Part shown: positions 1 to 6,716 of the stretch, piece by piece
Layout: each line of letters begins with the position of its first letter
Position numbering within the stretch: position 1 is the stretch's first letter
From: Candidatus Poribacteria bacterium
GTDB lineage: Bacteria; Poribacteria; WGA-4E; UBA9662
Length of the DNA stretch: 6,716 nucleotides
Reading direction: 5' to 3'
NCBI GenBank assembly: GCA_002697225.1
Contig: NZUQ01000139.1
Span: forward strand, 4,202-10,917
Made by a program: the position numbers and the translations under genes
Notes under the pieces: model-generated
The model's input: the letters and a program-made list of their open reading frames with translations, nothing else
Database searches by the model: none
What the model was told of the DNA's origin: nothing

Positions 1-867
1 TGGGGGAGAAGGTGGTTTGGTGGAATCTGGAAAGATTGGACAGGAAATACCGCGGAGAACTCAAATTATCTTGGCTACATCGTTTTAATCTTGTCGCTTT
101 ACGCAGTTATAAAAGATCGACGCTGTCATCTTTGGGCTGTAGCAGGTCTTATTTTCTTCATTATGACTCTTGGCCCCTACCTGCATGTTGGTGGCAAACA
201 GTTTTCTGTTCCTTTACCATACCTTCTATTTCATCGATATATGCCTTTTATCTCTTTCACTGGGGTTCCTGAGAGATTTGATATTATGCTTAAATTGTGT
301 ATGTCAGTGCTGGTAGGTTATGGCATCACAAATCTGAATGAAATAATTTTGTCTGCTTGTAGGAATCAAATGAGATCTAGATCAATCAAAACAATAAGGA
401 GAGGTACCGCAACAGTCAAGATTGTGTTCAACGGAATATTAGCTGTGTTGATCGGTTTGGAATATTTAGCAGTCCCATACGTGACCACCAAAATTGAGGT
501 TCCCAGTTTTTATCGTCAGATGGCCACAGACCCTGAAAACTATGGAGTAATTGACATTCCTTCGCGGCCGGTTACACTCTATATGGCGACGATCCATCAG
601 AAATCGTTAGTTGGAGGTTATGTGTCCAGGCCCTCTCTGAAGGCACTTAGTTTCTTGGATCAAACGCCGATTATTTCAACACTAATGCGCGGTAAACCTG
701 CTCCTTCCTCAAAACCAGCCCGAACTTTGGCAACTTCGGTTTTTGCTGATTTTAATATCCGTTATATAATTACACATAATGATCAACATCTACAATTTTT
801 GGAAGACATTTTACAATTACCAGTTGTTCGTCGAGCCGATGGAATTACAGTTTACGATTGCCACTGA
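1..867 (+). CDS. Multi-pass membrane protein, GT-C/YfhO-like (5'-truncated)
   Basis: The reading frame is open from base 1 to the TGA at 865-867, giving 288 residues. The true start lies outside the window, and the TTG at 91 is only an internal leucine. By hydrophobicity there are about four membrane segments, near residues 23-37, 44-62, 95-112 and 140-158. A loop with R79, P82 and 'GVPERF' (88-93) comes before the third segment. From about residue 165 the chain is soluble and ends 'FNIRYIITHNDQ...VYDCH'. This plan matches the C-terminal part of large (600-800 residue) membrane proteins common in Chloroflexota and usually annotated as hypothetical or GT-C-type glycosyltransferase. In GT-C enzymes a lipid-linked sugar is transferred outside the membrane, but the catalytic N-terminal loops are missing here, so activity is inference. 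A 434-bp gap follows it, so it is probably not in an operon with the next gene. No terminator hairpin was found after it. Confidence 0.75.
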   Translation, partial: WGRRWFGGIWKDWTGNTAENSNYLGYIVLILSLYAVIKDRRCHLWAVAGLIFFIMTLGPYLHVGGKQFSVPLPYLLFHRYMPFISFTGVPERFDIMLKLCMSVLVGYGITNLNEIILSACRNQMRSRSIKTIRRGTATVKIVFNGILAVLIGLEYLAVPYVTTKIEVPSFYRQMATDPENYGVIDIPSRPVTLYMATIHQKSLVGGYVSRPSLKALSFLDQTPIISTLMRGKPAPSSKPARTLATSVFADFNIRYIITHNDQHLQFLEDILQLPVVRRADGITVYDCH

Positions 868-870
868 CGA

Positions 871-1204
871 TCAATACATAAAACCGTATTCGCAATTATC
901 ATAGTAACAAAATCGGCTTCCTTTCCTCGCTTTGGTCACATCGGCTAAATTCTGTCATGGAACTTGATTTATTTGTTCCCATAAACCACCTCCATTGTGC
1001 CGGGTTTCAGGAGTCTTAGCTAAATAATTAAAGATAGAAGTGGTATTGCTAGAAACGCTCTTTCACAGAAAGGTTACATGCCCAAAATCTTATCAACAAC
1101 AAGGGTAATTTGACAAAATCACTAAATTTTTCTACAATCTCTATCCAATTGGCATTTATCGAAGGGGTAAAGCAAATTTTTTCCAAATAGTTTCCTGTAC
1201 CTTA
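871..1204 (-). pseudogene. Possible decayed minus-strand coding remnant
   Basis: Read on the minus strand, three open stretches follow one another. Bases 1201-1052 give 50 residues, including 'NANWIEIVEKFSDFVKLP'. A different frame, 1062-958, gives 35 residues, including 'AKTPETRHNGGGLWEQINQ'. After a TGA at 957-955 the same frame continues for 27 residues ('QNLADVTKARKG...') to a TGA at 873-871. The internal TGA sits after 'NQVP' where a tryptophan (TGG) would read naturally. TGA is a normal stop here, since two other genes end with it. One frameshift plus one nonsense change would join the parts into a single protein end, as in a decayed transposase or other gene. I do not firmly recognise the family. 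AT-rich DNA can give 50-codon open frames by chance, so this call is tentative. Confidence 0.22.
1110..1138 (+). promoter_or_regulatory. Sigma-70-type promoter for the SDR/MocA operon
   Basis: A perfect -35 box TTGACA (1110-1115) is followed by exactly 17 bp and a -10 box TACAAT (1133-1138, 5 of 6 to TATAAT). Transcription would begin near 1145, giving a leader of about 157 nt before the SDR start codon. It is one of the best-matching promoters in the window and the only gene downstream is the SDR. Weaker boxes closer to the gene, such as TATAAG at 1259-1264, lack a -35 at proper spacing. Confidence 0.65.
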
Positions 1205-1230
1205 GCCTTGTTATAGAGAGTTACTAGTTG

Positions 1231-1250
1231 TAGCAACCATCATAGCAACC
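1231..1250. repeat. Short direct repeat TAGCAACC x2
   Basis: TAGCAACC occurs at 1231-1238 and again at 1243-1250, a 12-bp period. The first copy also forms a tiny GTTG-TAG-CAAC inverted repeat (1227-1237). It lies in the predicted leader of the SDR operon and could be a protein-binding site, but chance is equally possible. Confidence 0.25.
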
Positions 1251-1301
1251 CCGAATAGTATAAGATGGCATAAAACAATCGTAAAATCATCAGGAGATGT
1301 A

Positions 1302-2126
1302 ATGGTCCAAGATCAGGGTTTTTTTTCCAAAAACATATTGCTTGAAGGTAAAAGCGCGGTTGTTACTGGATCCAGTCGTGGTATCGGTCGTGCAATAGCG
1401 ATCGAGTTAGCACGCCAAGGTTGCGATGTTCTAGTTAACTATAGTAGAAACCAATCGGCCGCAACTGAGGTGAAAGAGGAAATAATTCAACAGGGGAGAA
1501 AATCTATAATCTTTCAAGCAAACGTTGGTAACTTGAGCCACCATCAACCCCTGATTGAAGCCGCAATTGATGCGTTCGGAAAGGTTGATCTGCTTATCAA
1601 TAACGCGGGTATTACAATCATTTCTGATGTTCTAGCAGAATCGGAAAAAGATTATGATGCCGTCATGGACGTTAATCTCAAAGGTCCCCATTTTTTAACA
1701 CAGCGTGTTGCAAATTACATGATCGAGAAGAAAATTAAAGGCTGTATCATCTACACGCTTTCGATATCCGACACGTTAGCTTCTGATAATCGGGCTGCCT
1801 ATTGCATGTCAAAGGCCGCATTAGAAATGGGCATGAAAGTTTATGCAGGACGTCTTGTTGAGAAAGGTATCAAGGTAAACGGTGTTGAAGTCGGTGTAAC
1901 CAACACGGATCTTGCCCGTGTAAGAATTCCCGATTACATCGAGGCTGCAGAAAAAGGTTATATCACCATGTTTCGTCCAGGAGAGCCAGAAGACGTGGCA
2001 AATGCTGTAATGGCAGGAATCAAGATTTACGATACTGGCGTGATGATTCCATGTGCAGGTGGTGTAATGACACCATTGTTGAATCTACGTAACATGACAG
2101 CACTTAACAGTAATCAAACTGAATGA
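1302..2126 (+). CDS. SDR family NAD(P)-dependent oxidoreductase (FabG-like)
   Basis: A 274-residue classical short-chain dehydrogenase/reductase, expected to be a soluble cytoplasmic Rossmann-fold enzyme that interconverts an alcohol and a ketone. Visible motifs are the cofactor loop TGSSRGIG (22-29), NNAG (100-103), catalytic N125 in 'VNLKG', S154, and Y167-x3-K171 in 'YCMSK', so the catalytic tetrad is complete. R26 and S48/R49 after the second strand favour NADP(H), by analogy with FabG. The usual Asp at the adenine pocket is N74, and the common 'PG' before the substrate loop is V197-G198. The tail 'GGVMTPLL' resembles a FabG-like subgroup often labelled 3-ketoacyl-ACP reductase but frequently found beside sugar dehydrogenases, so I do not assign fabG. 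Start ATG 1302 is fixed by AGGAG at 1292-1296, 5 nt upstream. It is the first gene of a pair with the MocA-type gene 21 bp downstream, pointing to carbohydrate or polyol metabolism rather than fatty-acid synthesis. Confidence 0.9.
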   Translation: MVQDQGFFSKNILLEGKSAVVTGSSRGIGRAIAIELARQGCDVLVNYSRNQSAATEVKEEIIQQGRKSIIFQANVGNLSHHQPLIEAAIDAFGKVDLLINNAGITIISDVLAESEKDYDAVMDVNLKGPHFLTQRVANYMIEKKIKGCIIYTLSISDTLASDNRAAYCMSKAALEMGMKVYAGRLVEKGIKVNGVEVGVTNTDLARVRIPDYIEAAEKGYITMFRPGEPEDVANAVMAGIKIYDTGVMIPCAGGVMTPLLNLRNMTALNSNQTE

Positions 2127-2138
2127 TTATAACAAGAT

Positions 2139-2144
2139 AGGAAG
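2139..2144 (+). promoter_or_regulatory. Ribosome binding site of the Gfo/Idh/MocA gene
   Basis: AGGAAG lies 3 nt before the first of two tandem ATG codons (2148) and 6 nt before the second (2151). Spacing slightly favours the second ATG. The choice changes the protein by only one methionine. Confidence 0.6.
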
Positions 2145-2147
2145 TCA

Positions 2148-3149
2148 ATGATGGTTAAAACAGTCAGAGTTGGTTTTATCGGATGTGGTGGGAATTCACG
2201 TGGACATGGACGAAGTATTCTCGGTGTTGAAGGCACGGAAATTGTTGGACTAACCGATGTAAGTCAAGATGCCTTGAATGCATTTAAAGAAAGTGTTGGA
2301 TTTGAAAATGACGTGCCAACGTTCGGTAACCATCAGGAGATGTTGTCCGCTGTTCAACCTGATGCAGTCGTCATTAGTACACCCCATACACTACATTTTG
2401 AACAGATTATGGATTCGCTTGATGCTGATTGCCATGTTCATACAGAAAAACCGATGGTATGCACTGTTGACCATGCTAAGCAGGTGATTGATAAAATTGA
2501 GGAAACTGGGAAACATCTGATGATAGGTTATCAACGCCACTTGCAGTCGGCTTATGTATATTGTCGTAATGTTGTGCAAAACGAGGAACTAGGGAAGGCA
2601 AATTTTGTCACTGCGCACCAATGTCAAAATTGGTACCGTAACCAACAGGGAAAATGGCGTCAGAAATTATCCCTGAGTGGTGGTGGTCAATTGAATGATT
2701 CCGGAAGTCATCTCATAGATATTCTATTATGGATCTTGGAAGCCAGCCCGAGTGAAGTATATGCAATGATGGATTACAAGAATTGTGAGGTTGATATTCT
2801 GACAGCTATGTCTATTAAGTTTGATACTGGAGTTTTGTGCAATATTAGTGTCGTTGGGCATGCCGTTGGTGGCATGCACGAAGATTTTACCATTTGGCTT
2901 GAAGATGGCACACTTTTCGTTCGAGAGGGTAGGGTTTACCGTGAAGAGCAGGGGATAGGTAGAGTAGAGGTTGACCGAGAGGATCTGCCCCGGTCAGAAA
3001 ATAAAGACCAAGCTTTCATCAAACTAATTCGTGGGCAACGCACCGAAAATCCAATTGATGCCAAAAATGGGCTTCGGGTTATCCAACTGACTGAGGCTGC
3101 ATGGGACTCAGCGAAAAAAAATCAGCCTGTAAAAGTTGATTTGAGCTAA
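2148..3149 (+). CDS. Gfo/Idh/MocA family oxidoreductase
   Basis: A 333-residue dehydrogenase of usual family length. The N-terminal Rossmann domain (about 5-125) shows GCGG at 12-15 and an acidic D37 ending the second strand ('GLTDVS'), which usually favours NAD(H). 'STPHTLHF' (77-84) and the catalytic EKP (100-102, K101) follow. The C-terminal alpha/beta domain carries 'GGGQLNDSGSHLID' (178-191), supplying the family's conserved D184 and H188. Members oxidise or reduce sugars, inositols, sugar acids or related compounds in the cytoplasm; no feature here narrows the substrate. The gene follows the SDR by 21 bp and very probably shares its mRNA, so the two enzymes may act in sequence on one compound. 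No transporter or regulator for that compound is in the window. The protein shows no truncation and all key residues are present. Confidence 0.92.
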   Translation: MMVKTVRVGFIGCGGNSRGHGRSILGVEGTEIVGLTDVSQDALNAFKESVGFENDVPTFGNHQEMLSAVQPDAVVISTPHTLHFEQIMDSLDADCHVHTEKPMVCTVDHAKQVIDKIEETGKHLMIGYQRHLQSAYVYCRNVVQNEELGKANFVTAHQCQNWYRNQQGKWRQKLSLSGGGQLNDSGSHLIDILLWILEASPSEVYAMMDYKNCEVDILTAMSIKFDTGVLCNISVVGHAVGGMHEDFTIWLEDGTLFVREGRVYREEQGIGRVEVDREDLPRSENKDQAFIKLIRGQRTENPIDAKNGLRVIQLTEAAWDSAKKNQPVKVDLS

Positions 3150-3169
3150 ATCACCATCTGGTCTATCAT
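3141..3169 (+). promoter_or_regulatory. Candidate promoter for the ABC ATPase gene
   Basis: TTGAGC (3141-3146, 4 of 6 to consensus), 17 bp, then TATCAT (3164-3169, 5 of 6). The -35 box overlaps the last codons of the MocA-type gene. Transcription would start near 3176, about 39 nt before the ABC start codon. Read-through from the upstream operon is the alternative, as the gap is only 65 bp with no clear terminator. Confidence 0.35.
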
Positions 3170-3214
3170 AATCAACAAATAAACAATAGCGAATTATTCT
3201 TTCTTGGATCTTAG

Positions 3215-3907
3215 ATGCTCGACGTTCAAAATCTTTCCAAAATTGGCGGAAAGAAATCGTTGCTGACGGATCTGACCTTTCGTTTAGATGCGGGTAATCG
3301 GCTTGGCATACTAGGTAGAAACGGATCAGGAAAGACCCTTCTAATTGAGATACTGGCGACACTGGTGCGGCCAACATCAGGAAAAATTGAAATTAACGGT
3401 GTCGATGTGTATTCTAACCTCGACAAAATTCGACCGTTAATTGGTTACGTCCCTAACATTTTTGAAGGATATCCCTATCTTACCGTACGGCAGTACCTCG
3501 ATTTTTTCGCTTCCGCATATAAATTTGAGAAGAGAAAAATATCTTCAACCATTAAGGATGTACTGGATTTAATGGATCTATCTGAGTTTGGTCAGGAAAA
3601 AATAGCTGAGCTCTCATTGGGGCAGAAGCATCGATTGCTATTGGCCAAGACTTTTCTGTACAATCCAGATATTTGGTTGCTCGATAATCCAATCTCAGTA
3701 CTAGACCCACGAGGACAGATTGAGTTTACCGATTTGATTACCGAGTTAAGTTTAATGGGTAAGATTATTGTGATGGCAACAAATCACATAACAGAGGTGG
3801 AAAAAAACTGTGAATCTGTAGCTATTCTGAACCAATCAAAATTCGCGTTTTTAGGGAGCATACCGGATGATTTGGAAAGTCTATTTATTGATATAACTGA
3901 TGTATAA
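3215..3907 (+). CDS. ABC transporter ATP-binding protein with degenerate catalytic site
   Basis: A 230-residue single nucleotide-binding domain, like those that power ABC-2-type exporters from the cytoplasmic face. Walker A is GRNGSGKT (34-41), followed by L rather than the common second T/S. The signature motif is LSLGQ (133-137), Walker B is IWLLD (153-157), the D-loop is 'VLDP' (162-165) and the switch histidine is H191 in 'ATNH'. Two positions are unusual: the catalytic glutamate after Walker B is N158 ('LLDNP'), and the Q-loop residue is N81 ('IGYVPN'; relatives have Q, E or D). Such a domain should bind ATP but may hydrolyse it poorly, as in the degenerate site of asymmetric transporters. 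The start is forced: an in-frame TAG (3212-3214) directly precedes ATG 3215 and the next Met is residue 120. The Shine-Dalgarno site is weak (GGA at 3206-3208). No permease gene is adjacent, so substrate and partner are unknown. Confidence 0.88.
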   Translation: MLDVQNLSKIGGKKSLLTDLTFRLDAGNRLGILGRNGSGKTLLIEILATLVRPTSGKIEINGVDVYSNLDKIRPLIGYVPNIFEGYPYLTVRQYLDFFASAYKFEKRKISSTIKDVLDLMDLSEFGQEKIAELSLGQKHRLLLAKTFLYNPDIWLLDNPISVLDPRGQIEFTDLITELSLMGKIIVMATNHITEVEKNCESVAILNQSKFAFLGSIPDDLESLFIDITDV

Positions 3908-3961
3908 GGATATTAGAATCTATTGAGATTTCAGTATCCTTATGCTATTATTAGTGTTTTT
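3904..3961 (+). terminator. Long hairpin at the ABC stop codon, likely terminator
   Basis: Bases 3904-3943 form a hairpin. ATAAGGATA pairs perfectly with TATCCTTAT (9 bp), followed inward by a T-G pair, a T-A pair, one A-C mismatch, a G-T pair and five more Watson-Crick pairs, closing on the loop ATTG: 17 of 18 positions pair. The stop TAA (3905-3907) lies within the 5' arm. A five-T run (3957-3961) comes 13 nt after the stem, so this is not a textbook intrinsic terminator. It may stop transcription inefficiently or protect the mRNA 3' end. Confidence 0.55.
3923..3951 (+). promoter_or_regulatory. Promoter for acnA nested in the hairpin
   Basis: TTGAGA (3923-3928, 5 of 6 to TTGACA), exactly 17 bp, then TATTAT (3946-3951, 5 of 6 to TATAAT). 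The predicted start near 3958 leaves a leader of about 36 nt carrying the SD GGAG (3983-3986). The -35 box lies in the loop and inner 3' arm of the preceding hairpin, so terminator and promoter share DNA. Confidence 0.55.
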
Positions 3962-3993
3962 GATGAAACATACAAAGTGTTTGGAGTCAAATA

Positions 3994-6681
3994 ATGCATA
4001 ATTTGTTCAACTCGCTTCAGTCATTTGAAAGCGGTAATAGGCAAATTCAATACTATTCATTGCCAGAGCTTGAAAATCAGGGAATCGGTAAAATTTCGAG
4101 ATTACCGATTAGTATTCGAATTTTACTTGAAGCACTGTTGCGAAATTACGATAACGAAGTTATTGTTGAACAGGATATTATAGATATCGCAGCTTGGGAG
4201 GCTACCAAACCAAAAGCAATGGAAATTCCGTTTAAACCCGCAAGGGTAATTGCTCAAGATTTTACAGGAGTACCATTGTTAGTCGACCTAGCAGCAATGA
4301 GGTCGACTGTTAAGGAACTTGGTGGTAATCCCAAAATCATTGAGCCCCTTATTCCAGTGAACCTTGTTATTGATCATTCCATTCAGGTTGATGCTTATGG
4401 ATCAAATGATGCATTGGGTATTAATACGCGAATCGAATTTGAGCGAAATAAGGAACGTTACGAATTTCTGAAGTGGGGACAACGAGCATTTGAGAAATTT
4501 ACAGTTATTCCACCGTCAACTGGAATTATTCATCAAGTAAACCTAGAGTACCTTGCCAAAGTTGTGGTAACTGATGAGAGTGTTGGAGGTTGGGTTGCGT
4601 ACCCTGATACTCTTGTTGGAACAGATTCTCACACCACAATGATTAATGGTTTAGGTATTGTTGGATGGGGTGTTGGTGGCATTGAAGCGGAAGCGGCGAT
4701 GCTGGGGCAACCAGTTTACATCCTTACGCCCGAAGTAGTGGGTGTAAACCTGATAGGGGCACTCAAAGAAGGGATCACAGCAACAGATTTAGTATTAACT
4801 GTTACTCAGAAGTTGCGAGAGACTCAAGTTGTTGGGAAATTTGTTGAGTTTTTTGGTGAAGGAGTCGAAACTCTCTCGCTTCCTGATCGTGCCACGATAT
4901 CGAATATGTGCCCTGAATATGGTGCGACTATTGGGTTTTTTCCGGCAGATGGAGAGTCGATTCGATATCTTGAATTGACAGGTCGCGAAGACACGAAAAT
5001 CCATCTGATTGAAAATTACCTTAAGCATCAGGGACTGTTTGGTATTCCCAAAGATGGCGAAATTGATTATAGTCAAAAACTTGAGATTGATCTAGGTAGT
5101 ATTGAGCCATCGATTGCTGGTCCCAAAAGGCCTCAAGACCGAATTGTATTGTCACAGGTCAAAAATACATTTCATAAGCTGCTAAGCCAACCCGTTTCGG
5201 ATGGAGGCTTTGGTTTGGATGGTGAAGCAGTCAATCAAATACCAGATCGAAAAAACGGGATTTCGCATGGTTCCGTTGTCATTTCAGCAATTACGAGTTG
5301 TACAAACACAAGCAACCCATCTGTAATGATTGCATCTGGACTTTTAGCCAAGAAAGCTGTTGAAATTGGATTGCGTGTACCAGATTATGTTAAGACTAGC
5401 TTGGCACCTGGTTCTCGCGTTGTTACAGAATACCTGAAGGCCACCGGGTTATTGCCTTACCTTGAAAAATTGGGATTTAATGTAGTCGGATATGGCTGTA
5501 CAACTTGTATTGGCAATAGCGGCCCATTAGAGGAAGAAGTCCAGCAGGCTATTCAGGAATCTGGTTTAGTCACGGCCAGCGTCTTGTCCGGAAACAGAAA
5601 CTTCGAGGCGCGCGTTCATCGGGACGTAAAGGCAAGTTTTCTTATGTCCCCGCCTTTAGTGGTTGCCTATGCAATTGCTGGTCACGTTGGTATTGATCTA
5701 ACTACGGAGCCACTTGGCACTGATGACAATGGAACTGCCGTATATCTATCCGATATCTGGCCAACACAACGAGAGATAACAGATCTTATTTCTTCGGCCG
5801 TTAATTCTGAGACCTTTAGTCGACTTTACTCTGAAATTGACAATCAGGCTCCAGAATGGTCCAATCTTGAGGTGCCGACTGGAGAAATCTATGCGTGGAA
5901 TGATAAAAGCACTTACATTCAGAAACCACCGTTCTTTGAGGATTTCAGCCTGCAGATAGATCCCATTATGGAGATTGCAAACGCACGTATCTTAGCACTT
6001 CTTGGTGATTCCGTAACAACAGACCATATTTCTCCTGCTGGAATGATTGCTGCGCAAAGCCCCGCTGGTAAACACTTGATTGACCAAGGGGTTGAACAAC
6101 GTGATTTCAATTCTTATGGATCAAGACGAGGAAATGATCAAGTGATGACACGTGGAACTTTCGCCAATAATCGGATTAAAAACTTGATGCTAACTGATGA
6201 TGTTGAAGGCGGTTACACCAAGGTCTTTCCCAGCGAGGAACATGCCACAATTTATGAAGCATCCAGAAACTACATTGAAACTCGAACACCAATGGTCATT
6301 TTCGCAGGTAAAGAGTATGGATGCGGTAGTTCTCGTGACTGGGCAGCTAAAGGTCCGAAATTGCTTGGTGTTGTGGCTGTGGTAGCGGAAAGTTATGAAC
6401 GGATCCATCGGAGCAACTTGATTGGAATGGGAATCTTACCCATACAATTTCAGGCTAGCAACAGCATTAAATCACTTGGACTAACAGGGGCAGAAGTAAT
6501 CAGTATACTCGGTATCTCCGACGACTTAGAACCACAACAGGAAGTTACTATTCAGATTACCAACGAATCCGGTTCAAGTCGTCAGATCCAAGCCATCGTC
6601 CGAATTGATACACCGATTGAGGTAGAATATTATCGCCATGGCGGTATTTTGGATTATGTGATTCGAGGTTTAATGAAGTAG
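3994..6681 (+). CDS. acnA: Aconitate hydratase, AcnA/IRP1 type
   Basis: An 895-residue cytoplasmic iron-sulfur enzyme that interconverts citrate and isocitrate through cis-aconitate in the TCA cycle. Length matches the AcnA/IRP1 family (about 890). The three [4Fe-4S] ligands are C436 ('SCTNTSNP'), C502 and C505 ('[12 protein letters not shown]'). Other family blocks are 'DFTGVP' (89-94), 'GTDSHTT' (209-215), '[13 protein letters not shown]' (671-683), '[10 protein letters not shown]' (705-714) and '[13 protein letters not shown]' (775-787, catalytic serine and substrate-binding arginine in the swivelling C-terminal domain). The order of domains 1-3, linker and domain 4 is that of AcnA, not AcnB. 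Start ATG 3994 has GGAG at 3983-3986, 7 nt upstream. It appears to have its own promoter (3923-3951), so its expression is likely separate from the ABC gene. Some bacterial AcnA proteins bind mRNA when the cluster is lost; nothing here tests that. All key residues are present. Confidence 0.97.
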   Translation: MHNLFNSLQSFESGNRQIQYYSLPELENQGIGKISRLPISIRILLEALLRNYDNEVIVEQDIIDIAAWEATKPKAMEIPFKPARVIAQDFTGVPLLVDLAAMRSTVKELGGNPKIIEPLIPVNLVIDHSIQVDAYGSNDALGINTRIEFERNKERYEFLKWGQRAFEKFTVIPPSTGIIHQVNLEYLAKVVVTDESVGGWVAYPDTLVGTDSHTTMINGLGIVGWGVGGIEAEAAMLGQPVYILTPEVVGVNLIGALKEGITATDLVLTVTQKLRETQVVGKFVEFFGEGVETLSLPDRATISNMCPEYGATIGFFPADGESIRYLELTGREDTKIHLIENYLKHQGLFGIPKDGEIDYSQKLEIDLGSIEPSIAGPKRPQDRIVLSQVKNTFHKLLSQPVSDGGFGLDGEAVNQIPDRKNGISHGSVVISAITSCTNTSNPSVMIASGLLAKKAVEIGLRVPDYVKTSLAPGSRVVTEYLKATGLLPYLEKLGFNVVGYGCTTCIGNSGPLEEEVQQAIQESGLVTASVLSGNRNFEARVHRDVKASFLMSPPLVVAYAIAGHVGIDLTTEPLGTDDNGTAVYLSDIWPTQREITDLISSAVNSETFSRLYSEIDNQAPEWSNLEVPTGEIYAWNDKSTYIQKPPFFEDFSLQIDPIMEIANARILALLGDSVTTDHISPAGMIAAQSPAGKHLIDQGVEQRDFNSYGSRRGNDQVMTRGTFANNRIKNLMLTDDVEGGYTKVFPSEEHATIYEASRNYIETRTPMVIFAGKEYGCGSSRDWAAKGPKLLGVVAVVAESYERIHRSNLIGMGILPIQFQASNSIKSLGLTGAEVISILGISDDLEPQQEVTIQITNESGSSRQIQAIVRIDTPIEVEYYRHGGILDYVIRGLMK

Positions 6682-6685
6682 GGTA

Positions 6686-6716
6686 ATGCTTGATCTCCCT
6701 GATCCTGCACGTAATA
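6686..6716 (+). CDS. Possible start of a downstream gene (3'-truncated)
   Basis: An ATG at 6686, 4 nt after the acnA stop, opens ten codons (MLDLPDPARN) that run off the window. AGGG at 6680-6683 is too close (2 nt) for a good SD site. Tight spacing would allow translational coupling to acnA, but ten codons cannot establish a gene or product. Confidence 0.2.
   Translation, partial: MLDLPDPARN

Larger units (their letters stand above)
868..1301. other. 434-bp intergenic region
   Basis: No credible forward gene lies here; forward frames are broken by frequent stops. The region contains a strong forward promoter (1110-1138), a predicted leader of about 157 nt, an 8-bp direct repeat (1231-1250), the SD site of the SDR gene (AGGAG, 1292-1296) and, on the minus strand, a weak protein-like trace (871-1204). 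No tRNA or strong terminator is visible. Confidence 0.7.

Noticed and set aside
91..867. TTG at 91 as the true start of the first gene
   Set aside because: The frame is open back to base 1, and the TTG lies inside a hydrophobic segment with no SD site. It is internal to a truncated gene.
957..1019. Short forward ORF of 20 codons in the intergenic region
   Set aside because: It has no SD site and no recognisable motif, and it lies opposite the minus-strand trace. Its length is expected by chance.
3137..3153. Weak hairpin (TGATTT / AAATCA) at the end of the MocA-type gene
   Set aside because: It is a six-pair AT-rich stem with no following T run, insufficient for a terminator.
4281..4308. Perfect 9-bp inverted repeat (AGTCGACCT / AGGTCGACT) with a 10-nt loop inside acnA
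   Set aside because: It lies wholly within well-conserved coding sequence. One such repeat somewhere in 6.7 kb is about what chance gives, so no function is claimed.
4354..4359. CAGTGA, similar to the loop of an iron-responsive element, within acnA
   Set aside because: The flanking bases do not form the required stem or the bulged C, so it is not an IRE.
6680..6699. AGGG / CCCT pairing after acnA as a terminator
   Set aside because: Only four pairs around a long loop and no T tract before the window ends.

Overview
The window is AT-rich bacterial DNA (about 40% GC by eye). All genes are on the + strand and run head to tail. The partial membrane protein at the left edge has a build (multi-TM core, an 'R-x-P-x-R' type loop, soluble C-terminal tail) that I associate with large GT-C/YfhO-like proteins of Chloroflexota. 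The AT-rich composition and the SDR and Gfo/Idh/MocA oxidoreductases would fit a marine or environmental Chloroflexota lineage. This placement is inference, because no rRNA or marker gene is present.

Layout. (1) 1-867: C-terminal 288 residues of a multi-pass membrane protein, its start lost off the left edge. (2) 868-1301: a 434-bp non-coding stretch. It holds a near-consensus sigma-70 promoter (TTGACA-17-TACAAT, 1110-1138), a short direct repeat, and on the minus strand a weak, stop-interrupted trace that may be a decayed gene. (3) 1302-3149: a two-gene operon of an SDR dehydrogenase/reductase and a Gfo/Idh/MocA dehydrogenase, 21 bp apart. Together they look like a small oxidation/reduction module for a sugar, polyol or similar small molecule. 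The substrate cannot be read from sequence. (4) 3215-3907: a single ABC-transporter ATPase with no permease partner in view and with changes at the catalytic Walker B glutamate and the Q-loop. (5) 3904-3961: a long hairpin that begins at the ABC stop codon, overlapped by a good promoter for the next gene. (6) 3994-6681: a complete aconitate hydratase of the AcnA/IRP1 type. (7) From 6686 a possible next gene begins but is cut off after ten codons.

Only the SDR/MocA pair clearly works together. The ABC ATPase and aconitase look like separate transcription units. No CRISPR array, tRNA, rRNA, intact mobile element or defence system is visible. I do not see a convincing new multi-gene system. The most unusual points are the degenerate orphan ABC ATPase, the fused terminator/promoter element before acnA, and the possible decayed minus-strand gene.
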